Assembly: GCA_937927625.1 (NCBI GenBank)
Contig: CALBSD010000065.1
Coordinates: forward strand, 1-27,408
DNA: 27,408 nucleotides
Reading direction: 5' to 3'
From: an uncultured Actinomycetes bacterium
Lineage (GTDB): Bacteria > Actinomycetota > Acidimicrobiia > Acidimicrobiales > Ilumatobacteraceae
In this document: positions 14,617 through 21,511 of the stretch, piece after piece
Position numbering within the stretch: the stretch's first letter is position 1
How the letters are laid out: every line of letters starts with the position of its first letter
Made by a program: the position numbers and the translations under genes
Notes under the pieces: model-generated
The model's database searches: none
Seen by the model: only the letters and a program-made list of their open reading frames with translations
Told to the model about the DNA's origin: nothing

Positions 14617-15045
14617 TCAGGCCTCTACTTCGGTCTCTACTGCCTCAGCAGCGGTGGTCTCTGTTGATTCATCGGTTGCTTCGTCGTTCGTGTTTGCGAA
14701 CTCAGAAGTAATCGGCTGCTCTGGCATCTCCAAGGTGCCCTCTTCCTCACGGCCTTCCTTGCCTGGGCGAGGAGCACGAGTAGAAACAGTGCGCTTGGTG
14801 TATGGCAACAATGCCATTTCGCGAGCGTTCTTGATTGCGGTTGCGAGTTCACGCTGCTGTTGCACGTTTGCACCGCTCATGCGCTGACCGCGGATCTTGG
14901 AGCGGTCGGTCATGAAGCGCTGAAGCAGGCTCACGTCCTTGTAGTCGATGAAGACAACCTTCTCTGCTGCGAGAGGGTTTGCCTTCTTCTTGAATTTACG
15001 GTTCGCCTCGCGGGCGTTACGGATTTTGTTCGTCTTGCTAGTCAT
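14617..15045 (-). CDS. rpsR: Ribosomal protein bS18 with an acidic C-terminal extension
   Basis: Small-subunit protein that pairs with bS6 on the platform. Residues 1 to about 85 are the normal bS18 core: basic N-terminus, VVFIDYKDVSLLQRFMTDRSKIRGQRMSGANVQQQRELATAIKNAREMALLPYT. It lacks the cysteines of zinc-binding bS18 forms. About 57 extra residues follow (GKEGREEEGTLEMPEQ... TDESTETTAAEAVETEVEA), low in complexity and strongly acidic. The family usually ends near residue 75-90. The tail is in frame and runs to a stop 1 nt before rplI, so it is not obviously a frameshift product. The ATG at 15043-15045 lies 50 nt after ssb. Confidence 0.95.
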   Translation of the reverse strand: MTSKTNKIRNAREANRKFKKKANPLAAEKVVFIDYKDVSLLQRFMTDRSKIRGQRMSGANVQQQRELATAIKNAREMALLPYTKRTVSTRAPRPGKEGREEEGTLEMPEQPITSEFANTNDEATDESTETTAAEAVETEVEA

Positions 15046-15095
15046 GATGAGGTCCTTAATTCAGGGAAGAGTAAGAGGGAAGGAATAGGTGTAGA

Positions 15096-15551
15096 TCAGA
15101 AGGGTTCTTCGTCGGCTGGGAAGTAGTCGCCACCGCCGGCGTTGTTACCGCCAGAGTTGCCGCCGCGATTTCCGCCCCCACCGTTGCCGCCTTCGGTACG
15201 TGGGTTGCGCTCGATAGAAGCGGTTGCCCAACGAAGGCTTGGTCCGATTTCGTCAGCATTGATTTCAATTGCCGTGCGCTTTTCGCCTTCACGGTTTTGA
15301 TATTCACGCTGCTCGAGACGACCAGAGACAACAACGCGCATTCCCTTTGTAAGGGTGGCTGCAGCGTTTTCGCCGAGCTGGCCCCAGGCAACAATGTTGA
15401 AGTAGGAGGTTTGCTCCTGCCATTCACCGTTGTTTTGGTAACGACGGCTAACCGCGATACCAAATGATGCAACGCCGCGTCCACCGGTGGTGAAACGGAG
15501 TTCAGGATCGCGGGTCAAGTTGCCCACGAGAGTGATTGAGTTATCGGCCAT
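15096..15551 (-). CDS. ssb: Single-stranded DNA-binding protein
   Basis: Coats single-stranded DNA in replication, repair and recombination. The 151 residues have an OB fold (about 1-110: NSITLVGNLTRDPELRFTTGGRGVASFGIAVSRRY, TSYFNIVAWGQLGENAAATLTKGMRVVVSGRLEQREY) and a Gly/Asn-rich flexible linker (about 118-142). The acidic tip ends PADEEPF; the terminal Pro-Phe docks onto partner proteins. Its place between rpsF and rpsR is the classic arrangement. A GAAAGG sequence lies about 10 nt before the ATG. Confidence 0.98.
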   Translation of the reverse strand: MADNSITLVGNLTRDPELRFTTGGRGVASFGIAVSRRYQNNGEWQEQTSYFNIVAWGQLGENAAATLTKGMRVVVSGRLEQREYQNREGEKRTAIEINADEIGPSLRWATASIERNPRTEGGNGGGGNRGGNSGGNNAGGGDYFPADEEPF

Positions 15552-15609
15552 TTAGATGGAACCTTTCCGAAAGTGACGTGTGTGGAGCAGATGGCTCTAT
15601 CGGGACGGA

Positions 15610-15936
15610 CTAAGCCGCCGAGACCATTCCGCGTCGACCAGCTTCATCGTCTGGAAGACGAAGGAGCTTGTGACGCAGTACATCGTCGGAGAGGCGGAAG
15701 CTGCGCTCCACTTCATCCATGGCACCTGCTGGTGCAAGAAGGTTAAACACTGCGTAATAGCCGTCGTCCTGCTTCTGAATTGGGTATGCCAAGCGACGCT
15801 TGCCCCACCAGTCAGGGTTTCCATGAACCTGTCCACCAACGTTGGTGATGCCAGTGCTGATTGTCTTCAACCAACTGTGGGCGTTGCTCTCTTCGAGCTT
15901 GCCGCTGATTATGACCATTAGTTCGTAAGCACGCAT
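15610..15936 (-). CDS. rpsF: Ribosomal protein bS6
   Basis: Small-subunit platform protein that binds 16S rRNA together with bS18. The 108-residue form starts MRAYELMVIISGKLEE, the typical bS6 start. It continues with NVGGQVHGNPDWWGKRRLAYPIQKQDDGYYAVFNLLAP and the basic C-terminal region LSDDVLRHKLLRLPDD. The frame stays open 34 codons upstream, but GGGAGG (15946-15951), 9 nt before the ATG at 15934-15936, fixes this start. It is the first gene of rpsF-ssb-rpsR-rplI, and its leader can fold into a structured element. Confidence 0.97.
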   Translation of the reverse strand: MRAYELMVIISGKLEESNAHSWLKTISTGITNVGGQVHGNPDWWGKRRLAYPIQKQDDGYYAVFNLLAPAGAMDEVERSFRLSDDVLRHKLLRLPDDEAGRRGMVSAA

Positions 15937-15945
15937 AGCGTGTGA

Positions 15946-15992
15946 CCTCCCTTCGGACCCGATTACGACTCGGGGCCCCTTGCGGGGCAGGG
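15946..15992 (-). promoter_or_regulatory. Structured rpsF leader, candidate S6:S18 autoregulatory element
   Basis: On the minus strand two adjacent hairpins can form. GCCCC-GCAA-GGGGC (15975-15988) has a GNRA tetraloop and CCCGA-N7-TCGGG (15958-15974) abuts it. A flanking CCCT (15989-15992) can pair with AGGG (15949-15952) inside the ribosome binding site. The unpaired TCCGA left between contains CCG, the trinucleotide central to known bS6:bS18-binding rpsF leaders. The pairing is seen in sequence; the regulatory role is inference. Confidence 0.45.
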
Positions 15993-16060
15993 TGAATATG
16001 TGCTCCAAAAGCGTATCTGCTCCCCAGCACCATCCCACGGGGGTGAGTCAAAGCGCTGAA

Positions 16061-16079
16061 GTCCTTATCCGACAAGGAC
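16061..16079. repeat. Inverted repeat in the DUF5318-rpsF gap
   Basis: GTCCTT-N7-AAGGAC, a perfect 6-bp stem, lies 51 nt past the stop of the DUF5318 gene and about 125 nt before rpsF. It may act as a weak terminator for the former or an operator for the ribosomal operon. No T-run follows. The rest of the 193-nt gap shows only the rpsF leader element. Confidence 0.4.
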
Positions 16080-16129
16080 AAGTGGACGCCAGGGGCCAAA
16101 AATGGGCAGGCCAAAAGGTGGCTAATTGC

Positions 16130-16540
16130 CTACCGAGCGGCTCGGGTCCGAGTGGGACCGCCACCCGATATCGGGAGGACCCGCAGCAAGTGATGCCAGC
16201 GACAACCAGGGCAGGCCTCCACCACATAGGCGGCGTACTCATGCCCCGTGCGCTTCAACTTGTCGATGTCGCTGGCCTCGGTCACGCATTTTCCGTGTTT
16301 CGGTAATCCGTGTCCGAAGACATAGGTGACCAACACAACGTTGACTTCTTCACAAATCGGGCAGATGGTCTTCGAGGGTTCGCCTATGTTGCGAGCGGCG
16401 CGAATGAGTTCGGGGTGAGCATCGCAGACAGAGTCTTTGCTGATGCGACGTTTCTTCACTTCGTTGATGAGAGAGCGTCGAGCAAGTCGGTGATCGACAA
16501 TGCCGACATCACCTCTCAACATGTCAACGGAGAAACCCAT
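16130..16540 (-). CDS. DUF5318 family protein
   Basis: An actinobacterial family of unknown function; Mycobacterium tuberculosis Rv0049, also close to rpsF, is a member. The 136 residues share its landmarks: LARRSLINEV, VCDAHPELIRAARNIGEPS, CPICEEVNVVLVTYVFG, a variable loop, then EYAAYVVEACPGCRWHHLLR. The two Cys pairs (CPIC and CPGC) with nearby His could form a zinc-ribbon-like site; that is inference. The C-terminus GGGPTRTRAAR is extra and low in complexity. The start is chosen at the ATG 16538-16540 because TATCTT (16549-16554) lies 8 nt upstream; the in-frame ATG at 16520-16522 is an alternative. It is divergent from the methyltransferase-like gene across a 30-nt gap. Confidence 0.85.
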   Translation of the reverse strand: MGFSVDMLRGDVGIVDHRLARRSLINEVKKRRISKDSVCDAHPELIRAARNIGEPSKTICPICEEVNVVLVTYVFGHGLPKHGKCVTEASDIDKLKRTGHEYAAYVVEACPGCRWHHLLRVLPISGGGPTRTRAAR

Positions 16541-16558
16541 ACAGCCACAAGATAGCCA

Positions 16559-16564
16559 TAAGAT
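16559..16564 (+). promoter_or_regulatory. -10 box of a likely leaderless promoter in a 30-nt divergent gap
   Basis: TAAGAT ends 6 nt before the ATG at 16571. The opposing TATCTT (minus, 16549-16554) serves the DUF5318 gene. Two divergent promoters therefore fit in 30 nt, which only short or absent leaders allow. Confidence 0.6.
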
Positions 16565-16570
16565 TCGTCC

Positions 16571-17191
16571 ATGTCAGACGCACGCTGGACCGTTACCGAT
16601 GGACGAGCCATTTCTTTTGGTTCAACTGTCAGCAATGACGACGAATTGCGTGTCTGTGGTGACGTCCGCAACAAGCGAGTTCTCGAGCTCGGTCTGTTTG
16701 GCACAGTGCCCAATTGTGTGACCATGGCTCAACGTGGTGCTCGCAGCATTGCTATTGATCCATCACGTGAGGCCGTGCAACGTGCTCGTCAAGCAGCAAC
16801 AAACGCCGATGTCACTGTGGAATTTCACGAAGGCGAACTTGCTGATCTCGGATTCCTCATGAATGCGGTGATCGATGTTGCGTTGTGCGTGCATCAAATC
16901 ACTCTTGAGACAGATATCGCTCGCCTCTTCCGTCAAGTGCACCGCGTGTTGCGCCCCGAAGCTGGATTCATCTTCGCTGTGCCGCATCCAATGTCTGCAG
17001 TGTTTGACGGCAACGATGCAACTGCGCGTCGCCGGTACGGTGACACCACTCCGACAATTGGCGAGCTTGCAATGGCGTTACAGCGAGCCAACTTCTCTAT
17101 TGATGTCATGCATGAACTGAAGCCAATGCATCAGCCCAACGCTGTTGCACCCAGCACGCTTGTTGTGCGTGCACGCAAACTCGGTTCGTAA
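16571..17191 (+). CDS. Class I SAM-dependent methyltransferase-like protein
   Basis: A 206-residue Rossmann-type protein resembling small-molecule methyltransferases. Motif I is RVLELGLFGTVPNCVTMAQRGA (about 36-57), with Leu-Phe in place of the usual Gly-Cys, giving ELGLFG instead of EVGCG. It is followed by SIAIDPSREAVQRAR, where the Asp is the usual ribose-contacting position. VTVEFHEGELADLGF, IDVALCVHQITLE, the post-motif LFRQVHRVLRPEAGFIFAVPHP and a C-terminal strand typical of the family are present. The unusual glycine loop raises the possibility of altered or weak SAM binding. The substrate is unknown. The mRNA is probably leaderless. Its stop directly abuts that of the convergent pcnB-like gene with no base between. 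Confidence 0.78.
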   Translation: MSDARWTVTDGRAISFGSTVSNDDELRVCGDVRNKRVLELGLFGTVPNCVTMAQRGARSIAIDPSREAVQRARQAATNADVTVEFHEGELADLGFLMNAVIDVALCVHQITLETDIARLFRQVHRVLRPEAGFIFAVPHPMSAVFDGNDATARRRYGDTTPTIGELAMALQRANFSIDVMHELKPMHQPNAVAPSTLVVRARKLGS

Positions 17192-17214
17192 TTAACCGCG
17201 ATTAATTCGTCGCG
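17182..17214. repeat. Two short inverted repeats at the abutting convergent stops
   Basis: CGGTT-N7-AACCG (17182-17198) spans both stop codons, TAA on plus (17189-17191) and TAA on minus (17192-17194). CGCGA-N8-TCGCG (17197-17214) overlaps it inside the end of the pcnB-like gene. They are the only candidates for ending transcription where two genes collide without intergenic DNA. Confidence 0.45.
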
Positions 17215-18655
17215 TTGGTTTGAGTTTCGAAGCGTTCGCTTCGTTCTCTTTCCACCACTGCATGAGGCGAGCTTCTGCAACTTCGTCGCCCAACAAACCT
17301 TCTTCGAGGCGAATGTCCATGAGGAACTCAAGTGCTGCACCAACGATGGGGCCAGCAGGAACGCCCAGCAATTCCATGACTTTTTGGCCATCAATCTCAG
17401 GGCGCAAGCTTGCAAGTTCTTCACTCGCCATTAGTTCAGCGATGCGTTCTTCCATCTCATCCATACGACGAGCGAGAATGCGTGCTTTCTTTTCGTTACG
17501 TGTTGTGCAGTCACAACGAACTAACACATTCAATTCTGGTAAGTAATCACCAGCATCTCGTACGTAACGGCGAACAGCACTATCTGTCCAACCCATTTGA
17601 TACGTATGGAAACGACCACTAATTGCAACAAGTTCTGATACTGCTGCAATGTCATCGTTTGGATACTTCATCGCCTTCATGCGCTCACGTGTCATACGCG
17701 CACCCACAACTTCGTGATGATGGAACGTGACGCCTTTGCCTTCTTTGAAACCACGCGTACGTGGTTTGCCAATGTCGTGATACAGCGCTGCAAGACGTGT
17801 GATGCGGAAATCAAAATCACCACGAGCTTCGCGTTGCACATTTTCAACAACAGCAAGCGTGTGCGTCAATACATCTTTGTGACGATGAATAGGGTCTTGT
17901 TCCAAACGCATCAATCGCAGCTCGGGCAAGAAATGATCAACAAGACCGGTGTCGATGAGGAACCACAAACCAAATGTCGGCTTCTTCGTGATCATCAACT
18001 TGTCGAACTCCACGCGAACACGTTCCGCGGAAACAATCGTGAGACGATCCGCCATTGCTGTGACAGCCGCGGTAATGGTCGGATCAGGTGTCACTTCAAG
18101 TTGTGAAATGAAGCGAGCAGCACGCAACATGCGCAACGGATCATCACTAAAAGATTCCTCTGCGGAAAGTGGTGTCCGCAATGTTCGCGTCATGAGGTCG
18201 GCTGCGCCACCAAACGGATCAACAAGCGTTGGCGTGTCGCTCGTGAGCTCAAGTGCCATTGCATTAATCGTGAAGTCGCGACGAGAAAGGTCGACGTTGA
18301 TTTCGTCGGCATAGACAACTTCTGGCTTGCGTGAGTCAGGCGAATAAGCCTCTGCGCGGTGTGTGGTGATTTCGTACACGCGCTCACCAATCTTCAAACC
18401 GATGGTGCCGAAGCGCTCTCCTTGGGTCCACACGGCGTCGGCAATATCAGCCACGATGCGCTTGATTTCATCGGGGCGAGCCGTCGTTGTGGCATCGAAA
18501 TCCATCTCGGCCGGGTTCAGGGTTCCGTCCGTGGCACCCATTAGAAGATCGCGCACAGTGCCACCGACGAGATACAGACGATGTCCGGCATCGCGAAAAC
18601 GCGAAGCCAGAGGGGCCATTTCCTCAAGAATGGGGGCGAAACGTGGTGGGATCAT
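17192..18655 (-). CDS. pcnB: CCA tRNA nucleotidyltransferase / poly(A) polymerase family protein
   Basis: Class II nucleotidyltransferase that probably adds or repairs the 3'-CCA of tRNA; mycobacterial homologues are named PcnA. The 487 residues show LYLVGGTVRDLLMG (28-41), the catalytic carboxylates in MDFDATTT, the RRDFTINAMALEL motif, DPFGGAADL, the RMLRAARF helix, and an HD-type domain with LTHTLAVVENV and AALYHDIGKPRTR. The C-terminal region ends with a basic tail. The ATG at 18653-18655 (MIPPRFAPILEEMAPLA) matches the family start; the frame is open another 143 codons upstream, but that stretch overlaps the divergent GNAT gene and is not family-like. Whether it is CCA-adding or polyadenylating cannot be told from sequence. 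Confidence 0.92.
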   Translation of the reverse strand: MIPPRFAPILEEMAPLASRFRDAGHRLYLVGGTVRDLLMGATDGTLNPAEMDFDATTTARPDEIKRIVADIADAVWTQGERFGTIGLKIGERVYEITTHRAEAYSPDSRKPEVVYADEINVDLSRRDFTINAMALELTSDTPTLVDPFGGAADLMTRTLRTPLSAEESFSDDPLRMLRAARFISQLEVTPDPTITAAVTAMADRLTIVSAERVRVEFDKLMITKKPTFGLWFLIDTGLVDHFLPELRLMRLEQDPIHRHKDVLTHTLAVVENVQREARGDFDFRITRLAALYHDIGKPRTRGFKEGKGVTFHHHEVVGARMTRERMKAMKYPNDDIAAVSELVAISGRFHTYQMGWTDSAVRRYVRDAGDYLPELNVLVRCDCTTRNEKKARILARRMDEMEERIAELMASEELASLRPEIDGQKVMELLGVPAGPIVGAALEFLMDIRLEEGLLGDEVAEARLMQWWKENEANASKLKPTRRINRG

Positions 18656-18785
18656 GGTGATTACTGGTGACCACATATACATAGGTACGAATGGCGACCG
18701 CCCAAGGCTAGGCACGGAACCACCTGAACGGGTGTCCTTCCCCAGTCCAAAGCCCCAGAGGTAAGTGGGGACTACCGTCTGAGGG
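18656..18785. promoter_or_regulatory. Divergent promoter region between pcnB-like and GNAT genes
   Basis: 130 nt with no open gene. The GNAT side has TACCGT (18773-18778) ending 7 nt before its GTG, a leaderless arrangement. The pcnB side is AT-richer near TATATG (about 18666-18671, minus) but no clear -10/-35 pair is visible. CCCC-N10-GGGG lies at about 18754-18771. Confidence 0.45.
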
Positions 18786-19544
18786 GTGAATCTGGTGGAA
18801 CAAACCCCCAAGCGAGGAGTCATCTGGTCGGGCGCAGCCCAGGCCACGGTGCGCCCCTGGGCGGGAAATCCATCGCGGGCATTCCTCATGATCTCTGGGT
18901 CCCACAGCCCTGAGACTGAATTGCCTGGGCCGGAGGTTCTCAAAGATTGGGTGAACACCATGACTCGCTGGGGGTACGGCAGCGTGCGGACATCGGCAAT
19001 GTCCCCCCAAGCCGCACAAGCCCTCGGAGACATTGGGTTTGCTCCGGCACAGGACCTTGTTCTCCTGCGCCTCAAGCACCTCACGGCTCCTCAATTTGAT
19101 GTCCCAAAGGACATCGCCCCTCGACCAGTACGCATGCTTCGGTATCGCACCGCAGCCGTGAACGACGTGCTCGACATTGATCGTTTGGCCTTTGGCCATG
19201 AATGGCACCTCGACCGCGAGACCTTTCACGACGCCATGAAAGCCACGCACCGCGTCCGTCTCCTCATGGCCACACGTCGCGGACTCACCGAAGGTTTTGT
19301 GCTTGTCGGCGTCACTGGGCAAACAGGATTCATCCAGCGTCTTGCCGTACACCCCGACGCCCGACGATCAGGTGTTGCCTCGCGTCTGATCGCTTCGGCG
19401 GTGGAGTGGTCATTCAAAAAGGGATGCACCAACACAGTGGTGAATACTGAAACAAACAACGAACCAGCACTTGGTTTGTATCGCAGCATTGGGTTCACCG
19501 AAATGAACCATGGGCTCACTGTTCTCGAGAGGTCTCTTGCATGA
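18786..19544 (+). CDS. GNAT family N-acetyltransferase
   Basis: A 252-residue protein with a C-terminal GNAT domain (about 120-252). It carries the acetyl-CoA pyrophosphate loop QRLAVHPDARRSGVASRLIASAVEW (motif A, RRSGVA) and NTETNNEPALGLYRSIGFTE (motif B), both close to RimI-type enzymes. The first 110 residues may be a degenerate GNAT half (MTRWGYGSVRTSAMSPQAAQALGDIGFAPAQDLVLLRL). The GTG at 18786 is chosen because TACCGT ends 7 nt upstream, giving a leaderless mRNA, and no better start is seen. The stop overlaps the ATG of the DUF6049 gene (ATGA). The acceptor is unknown. It sits where other actinobacteria have the mutT-type gene of the pcnA-mutT-DUF6049 cluster. Confidence 0.85.
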   Translation: MNLVEQTPKRGVIWSGAAQATVRPWAGNPSRAFLMISGSHSPETELPGPEVLKDWVNTMTRWGYGSVRTSAMSPQAAQALGDIGFAPAQDLVLLRLKHLTAPQFDVPKDIAPRPVRMLRYRTAAVNDVLDIDRLAFGHEWHLDRETFHDAMKATHRVRLLMATRRGLTEGFVLVGVTGQTGFIQRLAVHPDARRSGVASRLIASAVEWSFKKGCTNTVVNTETNNEPALGLYRSIGFTEMNHGLTVLERSLA

Positions 19545-21511
19545 AGAAGTTCACGCACATTCTGATCGGACTCTTTATTACCGCACTTGGTATCGGCTCG
19601 CTTGAATCGCCACCACTAGCAACTCACGCTCAAACTCTTCCATCGCTCACGTTGCTGAATCAGACATTCAATGTCAGTTCGGAGTCGCAGCTTCGATTCA
19701 TCTTTAGCAACGACAGCAAGTTCTTCGGTAATTACGTTGAACTGGAATTACATCGGCGCGTTGTCTCGCGTCGTTCGTTTCAATCCATTGCAAATGGTGA
19801 TGCTCAATCCGGAGTGCTTGATGCGCTGACATTGAAATCAACACAGATCAGGCGCATCAATGACACAGTGCAAATTGTTGCCCCGATTGCACAGCGATCT
19901 GATTCGCCTCTATCTCTCTTTGTTGCATTTGATGGTGTCTATCCAGTCACTATTCGGGTACGCGATACAAAGACAAAACAAGCCATCGCTGAAGTGCTGA
20001 CTTTCATCAACGTTCATCGCACGGTTGATACTTCACATGATGTGCAGACAAGCACTCTTGTACGTCTCAAGGCAGCTCCGTCACTGCAACCAAACGGCAA
20101 CGTAATCATTACTGATGAAACTCGTGCTCGAGTCACACGTTTCATTCAAGTCTTGCAAAACAACACCTTTGCAATGACAGTGTCAGTTCAGCCCGAAATC
20201 ATTGAGGCATTAGCCACGTCGACTTCAGAAGAGGACAAGAAATTATTTGTCTCTCTCCGCGAGCAATTACGTCAACGCGCAATTACAACCGCACCGTTCC
20301 TTCCGACTGATCCATCAATGTTCGTCGCGATGAATATGCGCGATGAATTTATTGAACAGTTGCGGGTTGGCGAAGATGCATTGAACAGATGGCTGCCCGG
20401 GGTTTCCATTCAACGTGGAACATACATGGCAGACCATTACCTCACGTCGGAGGGTGTACAACTGTTGCGTACGGCTGGTGTTGTCTCTGTCATTTTGACT
20501 CCGCGTGCACAACAAAAAGTTGAGGTGGCTGGAACAAGCAATGTTGTAATGCGGCCACGCGGCATCAATAGCAACAACGTCGCAGTTGTCGCAGTTGATG
20601 AGAATGTTGCATCAACCGTTGCAAACAATTCAGAGCTAACTTCTCCGGCTCTTACGGGTTACCGGGCGGCTGCAGAGTTGATCGTTGCTCGTAGTGATCT
20701 TCTGTCGTCGGGTCGTTCACTTGACTCCATTCGACTATTGCTCTCCACTCCATCGGGCGACATTGGTTCCGACGCAAGCCTTCTCATCGCGTCTAATGCG
20801 TTGTCGAAGGCATCAGGAATTCGCTTCGTTGATATGGCCACGCCACAAGTCCCCTCGAAGGATTCCTCTTCCATCCGATTCTCAACGTCAACTCCTAATA
20901 CTGGTGCTGCTCGTGCAGCAGGTATCGCAGTGACCCGTAAGGAACTCAACGCGACTGCGTCAATGGCAGACCCTGCCGATGCGCGACGCGAGTTGTGGTC
21001 CCATCTTTTCGCTACCGGCGTTTCCAACACAGTCGTAAATGGCGATGACTACATTGCTGAGCTCCGCGACCTCCTCGCCAAAGTGCGTAGCTCGGTCACG
21101 GTGACGACGCCCGGAACCATCACACTGTCCGGTCGAAGCGGAGCGATCCGCATTCAGATTCGAAATAACTCAGATCTCCCTTTGACGGTGCGAGTACGCA
21201 TGTCGAGCGCAAAACTGCGCCTGAAAGATCCCGTTCGGGTTGTGGACCTAGCAGCGGGCGGCACCACGGAAGTCAAAGTCGACGCTGGAACTCGTACCAA
21301 TGGTCGATTCCCGCTGTCCATTCGAGTAACTACTCCAGAAGGCAATCTCGAAGTTGTTCCGTACATCCGCGTGACGGCACGTATGAATGCCATCGCTGGT
21401 TTCGGGCAATATCTCAGCCTTTTCTTATTAGTGATGGTGTTGCTCTGGTGGTGGACTCACTGGCGTCGCACCCGTTCTCAGAGGGTTCGAGGTACTACGG
21501 TTTCGGACTAA
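19541..21511 (+). CDS. DUF6049-like secreted, membrane-anchored protein
   Basis: A 656-residue cell-envelope protein. It starts with a signal peptide (MKKFTHILIGLFITALGIGSLE, cleavage likely near residue 30, ATHAQ). A long extracellular region of beta-rich and polysaccharide-deacetylase-like character follows (residues about 170-450 include TVSVQPEIIEALAT and a TAGVVSVILTPR strand). An Ig-like domain comes next (TVTTPGTITLSGRSGAIRIQIRNNSDLPLTVRVRMSS, about 525-615), then one C-terminal transmembrane helix (about 617-639) and a basic cytoplasmic tail. This layout and the position after pcnB match the DUF6049 family (mycobacterial Rv3909), which normally precedes murJ. It is coupled by overlap to both neighbours. 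The family role in envelope biogenesis is not established. Confidence 0.82.
   Translation: MKKFTHILIGLFITALGIGSLESPPLATHAQTLPSLTLLNQTFNVSSESQLRFIFSNDSKFFGNYVELELHRRVVSRRSFQSIANGDAQSGVLDALTLKSTQIRRINDTVQIVAPIAQRSDSPLSLFVAFDGVYPVTIRVRDTKTKQAIAEVLTFINVHRTVDTSHDVQTSTLVRLKAAPSLQPNGNVIITDETRARVTRFIQVLQNNTFAMTVSVQPEIIEALATSTSEEDKKLFVSLREQLRQRAITTAPFLPTDPSMFVAMNMRDEFIEQLRVGEDALNRWLPGVSIQRGTYMADHYLTSEGVQLLRTAGVVSVILTPRAQQKVEVAGTSNVVMRPRGINSNNVAVVAVDENVASTVANNSELTSPALTGYRAAAELIVARSDLLSSGRSLDSIRLLLSTPSGDIGSDASLLIASNALSKASGIRFVDMATPQVPSKDSSSIRFSTSTPNTGAARAAGIAVTRKELNATASMADPADARRELWSHLFATGVSNTVVNGDDYIAELRDLLAKVRSSVTVTTPGTITLSGRSGAIRIQIRNNSDLPLTVRVRMSSAKLRLKDPVRVVDLAAGGTTEVKVDAGTRTNGRFPLSIRVTTPEGNLEVVPYIRVTARMNAIAGFGQYLSLFLLVMVLLWWWTHWRRTRSQRVRGTTVSD

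Noticed and set aside
14617..14793. Frameshift explaining the long bS18 tail
   Set aside because: The tail has consistent codon use, runs in frame to a stop 1 nt before rplI and keeps the operon spacing; an error is possible but not indicated.
15937..16038. 34-codon upstream extension of rpsF
   Set aside because: MRAYELMVII is the family start and has GGGAGG at the right distance; the extension reads through the structured leader.
18656..19084. 143-codon N-terminal extension of the pcnB-like gene
   Set aside because: The extension is not family-like, overlaps the divergent GNAT gene and crosses its promoter; MIPPRFAPILEEM is the normal start.
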